From: Pseudoclavibacter sp. CFCC 11306
GTDB taxonomy: Bacteria; Actinomycetota; Actinomycetes; Actinomycetales; Microbacteriaceae
DNA: 64,000 nt
Assembly (NCBI RefSeq): GCF_008831235.1
Contig: NZ_WBKF01000003.1
Span: 186,001-250,000 of the forward strand
Reading direction: 5' to 3'
Position 1 is the first letter of the stretch. Each line of letters begins with the position of its first letter. Below are positions 53,277-62,600 of the stretch, piece by piece. The translations under genes and the position numbers were made by a program. The notes under the pieces were generated by a model. It had not been told where the DNA came from and made no database searches. It was given only the letters and a program-made list of their open reading frames with translations.

Positions 53277-54707
53277 TCAGGCGGCGGCGACAGGTCGCGA
53301 CGCGAGACCTGCGAGAAAGAGCGCCTCGGCGATCGACACCCCTTCGATCTCGCTGGGGGCGACGCTCTCGTTCGGTGCATGAATCGCGGCCGCCGGATCC
53401 TCGACGCCGAACAGCGCGATCTCGGCCTCGGGAAAGCGTTCGCTGAGCTCGTTGGTCAGCGGGATCGCACCGCCGCTGCCGGCGAAGACCACGTCGCGCT
53501 CGAAGGCTCGGCTGAGCGCGGCTCCGAGCATGCCATAGGCGGGCGTCGTCGTGTCTGCCGCGAAGCCCTCGCCTGTTCCGCCTGAGGTCACGTTCACCTG
53601 CACACCCCACGGCGCGACCGCGTAGAGGTGCGCGGCCAGTGCGTCCTGCGCCGCTGACGCCGACATGCCCGGCGGCACGCGCAGGTTCAGACGGGCAGCC
53701 GCGTGACCCTGCACCGCGGCCGTCGAGCCGACGACCGAGGGTGCATCGACACCGAGCACCGTCACTGTCGGGCGGGCCCAGAGCTGGTCGGCGACGCTGC
53801 CCGAGCCGATCACGTCGACGCCGGGCTCGAGCCCGGCGTCTGTGCGGAACCGCTGTTCGGGGTAGGCGACGCCGTTCCAGTGCTGTGTCGCGTCGATGCC
53901 TTCGACAGTGAGGTCTCCGTGCTCGTCTCGCAGTGAGTCGAGCATGCGTATCAGCGCCTGCAGCGCATCTGGCGCAGCACCGCCGAACTGCCCGGAATGC
54001 AGAGCGACCGGGAAAGTGTCGACGCTTACTGTGAGGTCGGCGACTCCGCGCAGCGACACCGTCAGCGTCGGCTCACCGGTTGCTGCGTTGCCCGAATCGA
54101 GGATGATCATCACGTCTGCGGCGAAGTCTTCGGGGTGCTGGTTCAGGTAGTCGGCAAGTCCGCTGCCGCCTTGTTCCTCCGAGCCCTCGAAGATCACCCG
54201 CACACCGATGGGCAGCCCATCGAACTGCTCTCGCAGCGCACGGAGCACGGCCAGATGTGCGACCAGGTTGCCTTTGCAGTCGGCCGCGCCACGCCCGTAG
54301 AGTCGTCCGTCGTCGCGTTCGGTGAGCACGAAGGGCGGTGTCTGCCACAGCCCCTCGTCAAGCGGCGGCTGCACATCGTAGTGTCCGTAGAGCAGCACCG
54401 TCGGCGCTCCGGCCGGTGCGGGGGCGTGCCCGACGACGGTCTGGCTGCCGTCGACGGTGTCGACGGTGTGTGCGTCGTCGATGCCCGCCTCGCGCAGCTG
54501 GGCGAGCAGCCACTGTGCCGCATCACGTGAGTGCTGCCAGTCGAACTGCGCCGGGTCGGCGACCGAAGGAAAGGCCACCAGCTCGCCGAGCTCGGCGAGC
54601 GCCCGTGGCTGCTGGGCTCGAACCGCGGCGATCAGCGCGCTGATCGTCGTCTGCGGCAGACCGAGGGCCGCCTCGAGGTCGATGGGCTCATGGCTCTGTT
54701 CTGACAC
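53277..54707 (-). CDS. M20-family metallopeptidase (dipeptidase)
   Basis: The 476-residue protein has the dizinc site: LLYGHYDVQPP (His and Asp), GRGAADCKGNL (bridging Asp), FEGSEEQGGSGL (catalytic Glu pair) and the C-terminal His in AAIHAPNES. The dimerisation domain lies between. It resembles ArgE/DapE/CNDP-type peptidases that cleave short peptides. The GTG at 54707 follows AGGAGAG. Downstream of gluQ on the same strand. Confidence 0.9.
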   Translation of the reverse strand: MSEQSHEPIDLEAALGLPQTTISALIAAVRAQQPRALAELGELVAFPSVADPAQFDWQHSRDAAQWLLAQLREAGIDDAHTVDTVDGSQTVVGHAPAPAGAPTVLLYGHYDVQPPLDEGLWQTPPFVLTERDDGRLYGRGAADCKGNLVAHLAVLRALREQFDGLPIGVRVIFEGSEEQGGSGLADYLNQHPEDFAADVMIILDSGNAATGEPTLTVSLRGVADLTVSVDTFPVALHSGQFGGAAPDALQALIRMLDSLRDEHGDLTVEGIDATQHWNGVAYPEQRFRTDAGLEPGVDVIGSGSVADQLWARPTVTVLGVDAPSVVGSTAAVQGHAAARLNLRVPPGMSASAAQDALAAHLYAVAPWGVQVNVTSGGTGEGFAADTTTPAYGMLGAALSRAFERDVVFAGSGGAIPLTNELSERFPEAEIALFGVEDPAAAIHAPNESVAPSEIEGVSIAEALFLAGLASRPVAAA

Positions 54708-54762
54708 GTGCTCTCCTGTTCGCAGACGGATGCGGTGCTTGCGCCTCCATCTTGCCACGCGG

Positions 54763-55722
54763 TCACGCTGCGTCGGGGCTGACGAACGTCCACGGCTGCA
54801 GAGGCAGTGCGACCGGGTCGAAAGTCTCGAGCATGCGTCGCAGCAGAGCCGCCGGCTTCTGGCCTGGGGCCTCTCGTCTGATCTCGGCTTCACTCTCGCC
54901 GACATCGACCGCCGTGCCAAGAGAGACTGCGATCCAGCGGAGCACCTCACCGCTCGTGTGACCGGCCGCCTCCAGCCGACGGAGGGTGACCGCGCCGTCC
55001 CGCTTGGCCAGTCGCTGCCCTGCGGCATTGACGACCAGCGGCACATGCGCGTATTCGGGCGGGCGCTGCCCCAGCATCCTCGCCAGCATCGCCTGTCTCG
55101 GTGCCGAGGACAGCAGGTCGTCGCCGCGCACCACTTGGTCGACACCCGACCATCCATCGTCGACGACCACCGCGAAATTGTAGGCGTAGGCTCCGTCGGC
55201 GCGACGCAGCACGAAATCGTCGACCGCTCCGGTGACGTCACCGTGCAGCAGATCGTGCACGCTCTCGACATCGGTGTCGGCACGCAGACGCAGCGCAGGC
55301 GGCCGGTCTCGACGTCGACGGATGCGTTCGGCCTCACTGAGCTCTCGGCAGGTTCCCGGGTACTGACCGGGGATGCCATGCGGTGCCCGCACGGCGTCGG
55401 CAATCTCACGACGGGTGCAGAAGCACTCGTAGACCAACCCGCGCCGCCGCAGGTCGTCGAGCGCCGCATCGAACCGATCGAGGTGTTCGGACTGCACTGA
55501 GATCGGCCCGTCCCAGTCCAGGCCGAGGCGGCCGAGATCGTCGATCTGCGGCTGAGGGTCACGCGAGCGCTGACGGTCGAGGTCTTCGACGCGCAGCATG
55601 AAACGGCGGCCGGTCGAGCGCGCGAAGAGCCACGCGAGCACGGCGGTGCGCAGGTTGCCGATGTGCAGGTCTCCGCTGGGACTCGGCGCATAGCGGCCGC
55701 AGCCAGCGGAATGAGCGAACAT
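54763..55722 (-). CDS. gluQ: Glutamyl-queuosine tRNA(Asp) synthetase
   Basis: This 319-residue GluRS paralogue lacks the anticodon-binding domain. HIGH-like motif is [12 protein letters not shown], and KMSKS-like is [10 protein letters not shown]. Zinc ligands come from the ECFCTRRE segment. GluQRS glutamylates queuosine at the wobble position of tRNA-Asp. The ATG at 55722 has TACCGT 7 nt upstream and no Shine-Dalgarno, so it is probably leaderless. Confidence 0.92.
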   Translation of the reverse strand: MFAHSAGCGRYAPSPSGDLHIGNLRTAVLAWLFARSTGRRFMLRVEDLDRQRSRDPQPQIDDLGRLGLDWDGPISVQSEHLDRFDAALDDLRRRGLVYECFCTRREIADAVRAPHGIPGQYPGTCRELSEAERIRRRRDRPPALRLRADTDVESVHDLLHGDVTGAVDDFVLRRADGAYAYNFAVVVDDGWSGVDQVVRGDDLLSSAPRQAMLARMLGQRPPEYAHVPLVVNAAGQRLAKRDGAVTLRRLEAAGHTSGEVLRWIAVSLGTAVDVGESEAEIRREAPGQKPAALLRRMLETFDPVALPLQPWTFVSPDAA

Positions 55723-55729
55723 GGAACTC

Positions 55730-55735
55730 ACGGTA
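55730..55735 (-). promoter_or_regulatory. -10 hexamer for leaderless gluQ
   Basis: TACCGT on the minus strand lies 7 nt before the ATG at 55722. Confidence 0.45.
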
Positions 55736-55801
55736 GCAGTCGATCTGCCGCGAGCCGCCCGGTGTAGCATGGCGCTCGGCATTCGGCTCGGAAAGGCGAC
55801 A

Positions 55802-56617
55802 GTGTCTCTCATCGACAGCATCTCTTGGCTCTACAACGCAACGATTCCACTGGGCGACCTCAAACCCCTGGTGCTGCGCGAGGTCGTGGGCAACGTGTTC
55901 GGTCTGGCCAGCGCCCTCGGAGGCATGCGTCGCAGAGTGTGGGCATGGCCGGTGGGCATCATCGGCAATGCCCTGCTCTTCTCAGTCTTTCTGGGCGCGA
56001 TTCTGTCGCATGGTGAGGCAGCGACCCTGCTGGGGCAGGCCGGACGGCAGATCATGTTCATCGCCGTCTCGATCTGGGGCTGGCGGCAGTGGCATCAGAG
56101 CTCACGCCAGCGCAGACCGGCCTCGGCGAGTGCGGAGACCGGGCCCAGCGGGACCAGTGCTGCGGAGGCGGCGAGTCTGGTCGGACAGGCAGTGTCGACC
56201 GACCGACTGCGCGTTGGCACGCCGACAGGAGCCGACGCCGAGCACAGCACAAAGCCCCACGGCGAGGCCGGGGTGTCGCCGGTATGGGCCACCGCACGTC
56301 AGCGCGCCGTCTTGGTGACCCTGATGGTGGTGGGCACGATCGCACTGACTCCGCTGTTCCGGCTGCTTGGGTCGTATGAGCCGGTGTGGGCCGATGCCTG
56401 GACGTTCGTCGGGTCTCTGCTGGCGACCTACGGGATGGCTCGCCGCTGGGTCGAGTTCTGGCTGATCTGGGTGGCGGTCGACGTCGTCGGGGTGCCCCTG
56501 CTGCTGAGCGCCGGATACTATGCGACCGCAGTGATGTACATCTTCTATGGAGTATTCACCCTGACGGGATTCTTCGTCTGGCGTCGGGTCGATCGACGCC
56601 GTCGCCTCTCCCACTGA
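55802..56617 (+). CDS. pnuC: PnuC-family nicotinamide riboside transporter
   Basis: The 271-residue protein has the PnuC pattern: [31 protein letters not shown] early and [20 protein letters not shown] plus [14 protein letters not shown] late (key parts [10 protein letters not shown] and WVAVDVVGV). The two halves are separated by a hydrophilic insert of about 65 residues. It imports nicotinamide riboside by facilitated diffusion. The GTG at 55802 follows GGAAAGG and is preferred to an ATG at 55769, which coincides with a TAGCAT -10-like hexamer. Confidence 0.88.
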   Translation: MSLIDSISWLYNATIPLGDLKPLVLREVVGNVFGLASALGGMRRRVWAWPVGIIGNALLFSVFLGAILSHGEAATLLGQAGRQIMFIAVSIWGWRQWHQSSRQRRPASASAETGPSGTSAAEAASLVGQAVSTDRLRVGTPTGADAEHSTKPHGEAGVSPVWATARQRAVLVTLMVVGTIALTPLFRLLGSYEPVWADAWTFVGSLLATYGMARRWVEFWLIWVAVDVVGVPLLLSAGYYATAVMYIFYGVFTLTGFFVWRRVDRRRRLSH

Positions 56618-56684
56618 GTCATGCGAACGGCCGAAAGGGTCGAGAACCGGCTCTCGCCTGCACTCACCGAACCCGGCAGGCACG

Positions 56685-56731
56685 CAGCAGGGGCGCAACA
56701 CCCGTCTTGCACGGCTGCTGCGCCCCTGCTG
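56685..56731. terminator. Bidirectional terminator between pnuC and actP
   Basis: A perfect 13-bp stem CAGCAGGGGCGCA/TGCGCCCCTGCTG with a 21-nt interior lies between convergent genes. Confidence 0.75.
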
Positions 56732-56763
56732 TCTCACGCGATCATGCGATCACGCGTCTGCGA

Positions 56764-58380
56764 TCAGTGTTCGACCGCGCCCTCAGCACCGAAGCCGGTG
56801 AGGGATCGCACGTCCATCTCGGCCTCGAGCTTGGGATCTTCTTTCTCTTTGGCCGGGATGACGGATCCGAGCCAGCCGAGGAAGAAGCCCGCTGGGATCG
56901 AGATGATGCCTGGGTTCTCAAGCGGGAACCAGGCGAAGTTCACGCCGTCTCCCAGCATCGACGTGGACGTTCCGCTCATCACCGGAGAGAAGATGATCAG
57001 CAGCAGCGTGACGATGAGACCGCCGTACATGCTCCAGACCGCGCCTCGGGTGGTGAAGCCCTTCCAGAAGAGCGAGAACACGATCGTCGGCAGGTTGGCG
57101 CTGGCCGCCACGGCGAAGGCGAGCGCGACGAGGAACGCCACGTTCTGCCCCTGTGCGCCGATGCCGCCCAAGATTGCGAGCACACCAATCACCACGACTG
57201 TGTTGCGACCGATCTTGACTTCTGTCTCGGGCGGGACGTGCTGCCCCTTCTTGAGCACGTTGGAGTAGATGTCGTGCGCGAACGAGGCTGCCGCAGTGAT
57301 CGCCAGGCCGGCCACCACCGCCAGGATCGTCGCGAACGCCACCGCCGAGATGAAGCCCATCAGCAGAGGCCCGCCGAGCTGCATGGCGAGCAGCGGAGCT
57401 GCGGAGTTGACACCGCCGGGCGCAGCCTTGATGGTGTCAGGGCCGATCAGGTAGCCGGCACCGTAGCCGAGAACCAGGGTGAAGACGTAGAACAGGCCGA
57501 TCAGCCAGATCGCCCAGACCACGGATTTTCGGGCCTCTTTGGCGGTGGGAACCGTGTAGAAGCGCATCAGCACGTGTGGCAGACCAGCGGTGCCCAGCAC
57601 CAGCGCGGCGCCCAGAGAGATGAAGTCGGCCGGGTTTTTGTACTTCAGACCGGGCGCGAGAATGGCTTCGTTGCCGTTCGCCGCCTCGACGGCACGACCC
57701 AGCAGCAGGTCGAGGCTGAAGCCGTTGAGTGCCAACACCCAGATCGTCATCGCGCCGGCACCTGCGATCAGCAGGATCGCCTTGATGATCTGCACCCAAG
57801 TGGTGCCCTTCATGCCGCCGATCAGCACATAGACGATCATCAGCACGCCGACGATGGTGATGACGATCGACTGCCCGAGTTTGTCGCTGATGCCGAGCAG
57901 CAGTGACACCAGACCACCCGCTCCAGCCATCTGCGCCAGCAGATAGAAGAACGTCACCGCCAGCGTGCTGATCGCCGCAGCCATGCGCACGGGACGCTGC
58001 TTCAGGCGGAACGACAGCACATCGGCCATCGTGAACTTGCCGGTGTTGCGCATCAGCTCGGCGACGAGCAGCAGCGCGACCAGCCACGCCACCAGGAACC
58101 CGATCGAATACAGGAACCCGTCGTAGCCGCTCACGGCGATCGCACCGGTGATGCCCAGAAACGAGGCCGCCGACAGGTAGTCGCCGGCGATGGCCGTACC
58201 GTTCTGAGTGCCGCTGAATCCACGGCCTCCGGCGTAGAAGTCGTCAGCCGACTTGTTGCCTCTGCGGCTCACGCGAATCACGATGAACATCGTGACGCCG
58301 ACGAACAGCATGAAGATGATGATGTTGAGAATCGGGTTGTTCTCGGTCACCGCATTGCTCTGAATCAGCACATCGGTCAT
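56764..58380 (-). CDS. actP: Cation/acetate symporter (ActP-like SSS transporter)
   Basis: The 538-residue sodium:solute symporter has about 13 TM helices. Sequence features: DDFYAGGRGFSGTQNGTAIAGDYLSAASFLG (core NGTAIAGDYLSAASFLG), MKGTTWVQIIKA and GTAGLPHVLMRFYTV, all typical of acetate/monocarboxylate ActP. It follows a DUF485 gene by 3 bp on the same strand, the usual yjcH-actP pair. Confidence 0.93.
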   Translation of the reverse strand: MTDVLIQSNAVTENNPILNIIIFMLFVGVTMFIVIRVSRRGNKSADDFYAGGRGFSGTQNGTAIAGDYLSAASFLGITGAIAVSGYDGFLYSIGFLVAWLVALLLVAELMRNTGKFTMADVLSFRLKQRPVRMAAAISTLAVTFFYLLAQMAGAGGLVSLLLGISDKLGQSIVITIVGVLMIVYVLIGGMKGTTWVQIIKAILLIAGAGAMTIWVLALNGFSLDLLLGRAVEAANGNEAILAPGLKYKNPADFISLGAALVLGTAGLPHVLMRFYTVPTAKEARKSVVWAIWLIGLFYVFTLVLGYGAGYLIGPDTIKAAPGGVNSAAPLLAMQLGGPLLMGFISAVAFATILAVVAGLAITAAASFAHDIYSNVLKKGQHVPPETEVKIGRNTVVVIGVLAILGGIGAQGQNVAFLVALAFAVAASANLPTIVFSLFWKGFTTRGAVWSMYGGLIVTLLLIIFSPVMSGTSTSMLGDGVNFAWFPLENPGIISIPAGFFLGWLGSVIPAKEKEDPKLEAEMDVRSLTGFGAEGAVEH

Positions 58381-58383
58381 GTT

Positions 58384-58752
58384 CTACTCCCCCTTGCCTG
58401 CGGTGACGGTCTGCTCCGCGGCGGTCAGCTCTGCACGCAGGTGCTCCGAGTCTGGGTCAAGCTTGCGGTTGGCGAATGAGACGTACCACATGGTGATCGC
58501 GAACGTGGTCACGAACTGTGCCAGCCCCAGTATGATGCCCAAATTGACGTGCCCGAACACGGGCGTGGCCATCAGCTTGGGCTGAGTGATGGCAACGATC
58601 ACGAATCCGAAGTACCAGATCAACGCCACCAGCAGCACGGGCAGAACGAAGCGACGGTGCTTCTTCTTCAGACTGATGAACTCAGGCGATGCCTGAACTG
58701 CGATGTAGTCGATCTCACCTCGTCGTGTGTCGACAAACTCTTTGTTCGCCAC
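58384..58752 (-). CDS. DUF485 membrane protein (YjcH-like partner of ActP)
   Basis: The 122-residue protein has two TM helices and the DUF485 pattern SPEFISLKKKHRRFVLP, then a charged C-terminus. It is co-encoded with actP, 3 bp upstream. GTG at 58752 follows AAGGAGG. Its exact role is unknown; it may aid symporter assembly. Confidence 0.92.
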   Translation of the reverse strand: MANKEFVDTRRGEIDYIAVQASPEFISLKKKHRRFVLPVLLVALIWYFGFVIVAITQPKLMATPVFGHVNLGIILGLAQFVTTFAITMWYVSFANRKLDPDSEHLRAELTAAEQTVTAGKGE

Positions 58753-58814
58753 GGGGCCTCCTTGCCTCGGCGGTCATTTTCCCTCAATGTACCGAGAGCG
58801 ATCAGGGGTGGCGA

Positions 58815-58836
58815 ATCGTATACGCGCATCGTATAC
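58815..58836. promoter_or_regulatory. Paired GTATAC operator-like repeats upstream of DUF485-actP
   Basis: ATCGTATAC occurs at 58815-58823 and 58828-58836, 13 bp apart. GTATAC cores are typical of FadR/VanR-type GntR operators. They lie upstream of a weak promoter on the minus strand (TTCGCC, 18 bp, TACATT). Confidence 0.5.
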
Positions 58837-58895
58837 ACGTGGTTCCGTGAGGGGAGACACGCCGTGTCACACGGCGCACTGCTGCCTCAGAGCAG

Positions 58896-59909
58896 TCAGC
58901 GAGGGCGTGTCAGAGCGACCGCGCGAGCCTGTTCGACGTAGGGGTCGTCGACCTCGGGCACCTGCATCATCCCATAGCGGTTCGCAAGCGCCGCTCCGAT
59001 CAGGTAGTCGGCCAGGCGTGGATTCTTGGGCAGCACTGAGCCATGCAGATAGGTGCCCACCACGTTGGCGACTCGAGCGCCCTCAGTGCCGTCCTGCCCG
59101 TTGTTGCCTGCGCCGTGACCGCTGTGCACGGTGCCGAGCGGCTGCACGCCGTCACCGAGAAACGTTTGCCCGCTGTGGTTCTCGAACCCGATGATCGTGC
59201 CGAACTGCTCGCTCTCGACCACGACGTTGCCGACCAACCGCTGACTCTCGCCTTTGGTACGAACGTCGAGCACGCCGATGCCCTGCAGCTGCTGGCCGCC
59301 GATGGTGTCGAAGCTTCGGCCGAAGAGCTGGTACATGCCGCAGACCAGCAGCATGGGGGTGCCGATGTCGACCATCGCCTGCACCCACTGCTGGCGGTCG
59401 AGCAGATCTCGATAGACCTTGGCCTGGCCGGAATCCTGCCCACCGCCGCCGATCACGATGTCAGCTCGACGCGGGAGTGGCCCGCCGACGTGCAGATCGT
59501 GCACGCGCGGGACGAATCCCATCCACTCCAGCCGTCGCACCAGCGTCAGGGTGTTGCCCCAGTCACCGTAGATGTTCATCTCGTCTGGGTAGAGCTGCAG
59601 GATGTCGACCGGTCGTCCGATGTCTGACCCCGGCGTCACTGAGGTCACCGGTTCGTCCATGAACGAGGTGTCGACAGGCCGGTGCACGACCACTTCGGCA
59701 GACGACGGCTTCGGCGCCTCAGCGGGCTCGACGTCGGTTGCCGCCGATTCTGCCTCTGCCTGATCAGACGTCGCAGAAGCGGCCGCGCTCGGCGACCACA
59801 GCAGTGCGATCTCTTCGCGATAGATCAGCAGCTCGGTCGTTCGTGCCTCGTTCGCGACGTCGCTGCTCTTCGATGTCTGGTTCTTGGACGGCTGTTTCAT
59901 GCTCGTCAT
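58896..59909 (-). CDS. gatD: Lipid II isoglutaminyl synthase, glutaminase subunit
   Basis: GatD (337 residues) supplies ammonia to MurT for amidating D-Glu of lipid II. Catalytic Cys is in LLVCGMYQLFG and His in GTYLHGSVLPKNP; substrate region is ILQLYPDEMNIYGDWGN. The first 85 or so residues are extra relative to the usual GatD length (about 240) and are Ala/Ser/Glu-rich. Its ATG overlaps the murT stop (ATGA). Confidence 0.92.
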   Translation of the reverse strand: MTSMKQPSKNQTSKSSDVANEARTTELLIYREEIALLWSPSAAASATSDQAEAESAATDVEPAEAPKPSSAEVVVHRPVDTSFMDEPVTSVTPGSDIGRPVDILQLYPDEMNIYGDWGNTLTLVRRLEWMGFVPRVHDLHVGGPLPRRADIVIGGGGQDSGQAKVYRDLLDRQQWVQAMVDIGTPMLLVCGMYQLFGRSFDTIGGQQLQGIGVLDVRTKGESQRLVGNVVVESEQFGTIIGFENHSGQTFLGDGVQPLGTVHSGHGAGNNGQDGTEGARVANVVGTYLHGSVLPKNPRLADYLIGAALANRYGMMQVPEVDDPYVEQARAVALTRPR

Positions 59910-61207
59910 TCTCCGATCCGAGTCACCGTGGTGTATCGCGCCATCTCGCGACGCAGCTGCAGCATAGCTGTGTAGGTGCAGAAGATACGTGCCGGGTGCC
60001 CGCTCGAGTCGGTCAGAAAACCGTCGAGAGCGGCGCTCAGGGCCGGCTCGACGCGATCGGCTGCAACCAGATCGTACTGCAGGCGCAGGGCCATATCCCA
60101 TGCCCGCACGCCGCTGACCGTGCTGACCCCGCGCTCGCGCAGAGCGCTGAAGTCGACATCCCAGAGCCAGCTCATGTCTCGCCCGTCTGCGTAGTCGTCG
60201 TTGATCGCGATCATGACGGCCTCATCGGGGCCGCCGAGCGACCGCAGCGAGGAGCGGAAGCCGGACGGGTTCTTGACCAGGGAGAACCGAACCGGTCTGC
60301 CCCCGACGTCGAACGTCTCGCCTCGGCCGAAAGCGGCTTGGACCTGCCCGAGGGCGGCGATCAGCCCCGGGGTGCGCAGCGGATGCGCCTCGGTCGCAGC
60401 AGCGCGGGCACCGGCGAGCGCCGCCGCAGCGTTCAGCGCGTTGTGCACGCCGGACAGCTGCAGATCGACCGTGTACCGCTCATCGTCGATGGTATAGACG
60501 GCCTGCTGCCCTTTCACCTCGGTGAGCTGCACATCGGCAGGTGCTGTGGGAACGGCCAGAGCCGAGCCGGTGTGCGCGTCACGAGACTCATGCAGGCTGT
60601 CGTCGTCGGGAAAGAGCTCGGCAAGCTGATGTGCATAGCCGAAGTAGCGCACCTGCGTCTCAGGGGCGACCTGATCGGCGATGGCCCGCACTCGGGGATC
60701 GTCACGGTTCAGCACGACCGTCTCAGTCGTGGCCTGCGCGACCTTCGTCAGCAGCTGCGCCGTGGTGTCGATCTCACCGAAGCGGTCGAGCTGGTCGCGC
60801 ATCACGTTGAGCAGCACCGAGACCCGTGGTCTCACTTTGTCGATGAAGTGCAGCGCATGAGCCTCGTCGAGCTCGAGCACGGCGATGTCTGCGGCGAGTT
60901 CGCCTCGCCAGTCGACCTCGCTGATCAGACTGGCGACCACTCCGCGGGTGAAGTTCGACCCGGATTTGTTGCTGAAGACGCGAAGCCCCTGCGCCGCCAG
61001 CAGCTCGACGATCATCTTCGTCGTGGTGGTCTTGCCGTTCGTGCCGCTGACCAAGACCACCCCTTGCGGCAGCTGTCCCAAGGTCTGATCCATGAAATGC
61101 GGTGCGAGTCTCTCGACCACATATCCCGGCAGCGCCGAGCCGCCTCCGCGCAGGCGAGCGACCGCCTGAGTCAGGCGACCGATTGCGACGACGACGGGAT
61201 TGCTCAT
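59906..61207 (-). CDS. murT: Lipid II isoglutaminyl synthase, Mur-ligase subunit
   Basis: MurT (433 residues) uses ATP and ammonia to amidate the D-Glu of the peptidoglycan stem. P-loop SGTNGKTTTTKM, LELDEAHALHFI and SGVHNALNAAAALA are Mur-ligase features; a DUF1727 C-terminal domain follows (KNPSGFRSSLRSL). No cysteine lies in the central domain, so the four-Cys zinc ribbon known from staphylococcal and pneumococcal MurT is missing. TACAAT lies 8 nt before the ATG. Confidence 0.92.
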   Translation of the reverse strand: MSNPVVVAIGRLTQAVARLRGGGSALPGYVVERLAPHFMDQTLGQLPQGVVLVSGTNGKTTTTKMIVELLAAQGLRVFSNKSGSNFTRGVVASLISEVDWRGELAADIAVLELDEAHALHFIDKVRPRVSVLLNVMRDQLDRFGEIDTTAQLLTKVAQATTETVVLNRDDPRVRAIADQVAPETQVRYFGYAHQLAELFPDDDSLHESRDAHTGSALAVPTAPADVQLTEVKGQQAVYTIDDERYTVDLQLSGVHNALNAAAALAGARAAATEAHPLRTPGLIAALGQVQAAFGRGETFDVGGRPVRFSLVKNPSGFRSSLRSLGGPDEAVMIAINDDYADGRDMSWLWDVDFSALRERGVSTVSGVRAWDMALRLQYDLVAADRVEPALSAALDGFLTDSSGHPARIFCTYTAMLQLRREMARYTTVTRIGE

Positions 61208-61320
61208 GGTTCTTCATTGTAGGCGGAGCCGCCGACATCGCCTCGGCGACTTCCCCGGTTTCCCGATTACTCCGCGTCGTTTCGTACGAACCGCACAGAT
61301 CGCATGAAACGTCAGGCAGG

Positions 61321-61836
61321 TCACCCGTGTCGCAGCACGCCGAGCTGCCGCTGCAGGTCGAGAGCCGCTGCGGCAGCCTCCGCTCCTTTGTCTTCGGACG
61401 CGCCGGGCCCGCCGGCACGATCGATCGCCTGCTGCTCGTCATCGCAGGTGAGCAGCCCGAACCCGACCGGACGCCCCTTGTCGAGGGCGACTCGCGTCAG
61501 CCCGTCGGTGGCGGCTTCGCAGACGAAGTCAAAGTGCGGCGTGCCGCCGCGGATCACCACGCCCAGCGCCACCACGGCATCCGCACCGCCGTCGAAGGCC
61601 GCCTGCGCTGCCAGCGGCAGTTCGAAGCTGCCCGGCACTCGCACCGTGCACCACCGCACGCCCGCCTCACTGAGCGTGCGCTCGGCCCCGGCGATCAGAC
61701 CGCTCATGACCTGCTCGTGCCAGCTGGCTGCGACGACGGTGACGCGCACGTCGTGCGATGCCCGGCTCCGACCACCTTCCATATCGTCTGCGACCGCTTC
61801 GGAGATGCGCTGCTTGGGGGCTCCTGCTCGACTCAT
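61321..61836 (-). CDS. ribH: 6,7-dimethyl-8-ribityllumazine synthase
   Basis: RibH (171 residues) condenses DHBP with the pyrimidine intermediate. Motifs: [45 protein letters not shown] with the catalytic His, and [20 protein letters not shown] (core [12 protein letters not shown]). The ATG at 61836 overlaps the ribB stop. Last gene of the ribE-ribB-ribH operon. Confidence 0.95.
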   Translation of the reverse strand: MSRAGAPKQRISEAVADDMEGGRSRASHDVRVTVVAASWHEQVMSGLIAGAERTLSEAGVRWCTVRVPGSFELPLAAQAAFDGGADAVVALGVVIRGGTPHFDFVCEAATDGLTRVALDKGRPVGFGLLTCDDEQQAIDRAGGPGASEDKGAEAAAAALDLQRQLGVLRHG

Positions 61837-62600
61837 GCCTGTACCTGCTCTCGTTCGTGCTGAATCATGTTCTGCTGATCTGCGATCGAGGGCGTGGCTC
61901 CGGGTGTCGCCAGCCCGCTCATCGGGGCGTTCTCTGGATGCGCGCGGCGCCAAGCCGCGATCTGGGCCACCGTGAGCACCGGCAGCCCGTACTCCGCACC
62001 GATGAGCACCAAGTCGGGAAAGCGCATCATCTCGCCGTCGTCGTGCACCATCTCGCCGATGGCCGCCACGGCTGGCAGCCCCGCCAGGTGCATCAGGTCG
62101 ACACCCGACTCGGTGTGCCCGCCACGCACCAACACGCCGCCGTCGCGAGCGCGCAGCGGCACGATGTGGCCGGGGCGCAGCACCGAGTCGGCCGTGGACG
62201 CCGGGTCGGCCAGCACGTTGAGCGTGCGGCACCGGTCAGTCGCCGAGATTCCGGTCGTGACACCCTCGGCGGCGTCGACGGTCACCGTGTAGGCGGTGCG
62301 CTTGGGGTCTTGATTGTGCGCGACCATCGGCGGCAGGTCAAGGCGATCTGCGAGTTCTTCGGTCATCGGTGCGCACAGGTAGCCCGAGGTGTGCCGAATC
62401 ATCCAGCCGATCCATTCCGGCGTCGCCATGGCCGCCGAGATGATGGCGTCGCCTTCGTTCTCACGCCCTTCGTCATCGGCGACGAGCACGGGGAGTCCCC
62501 TGCGCAGCGCCTCGACGGCGGAGCGCAGAGTCACCGCGATGCGATCCAGGTCGATGGCGCTGGTGGCGACTGGAGCGCCGGTCTGAGATGTGACGGTCAT
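61833..62600 (-). CDS. ribB: 3,4-dihydroxy-2-butanone 4-phosphate synthase
   Basis: RibB converts ribulose 5-phosphate to DHBP plus formate. Catalytic acidic loop is [27 protein letters not shown] and [10 protein letters not shown]...[12 protein letters not shown] follow. The domain ends near residue 205; the remaining 45 or so residues (after [13 protein letters not shown]) have no GCH II domain and are Pro/Gln-rich. It is stand-alone (255 residues) rather than the RibBA fusion seen in many bacteria. Overlaps ribE and ribH by 4 bp each. Confidence 0.94.
   Translation of the reverse strand: MTVTSQTGAPVATSAIDLDRIAVTLRSAVEALRRGLPVLVADDEGRENEGDAIISAAMATPEWIGWMIRHTSGYLCAPMTEELADRLDLPPMVAHNQDPKRTAYTVTVDAAEGVTTGISATDRCRTLNVLADPASTADSVLRPGHIVPLRARDGGVLVRGGHTESGVDLMHLAGLPAVAAIGEMVHDDGEMMRFPDLVLIGAEYGLPVLTVAQIAAWRRAHPENAPMSGLATPGATPSIADQQNMIQHEREQVQA

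Noticed and set aside
59738-61222. 494-codon plus-strand frame
   Set aside because: Antisense to murT and gatD.
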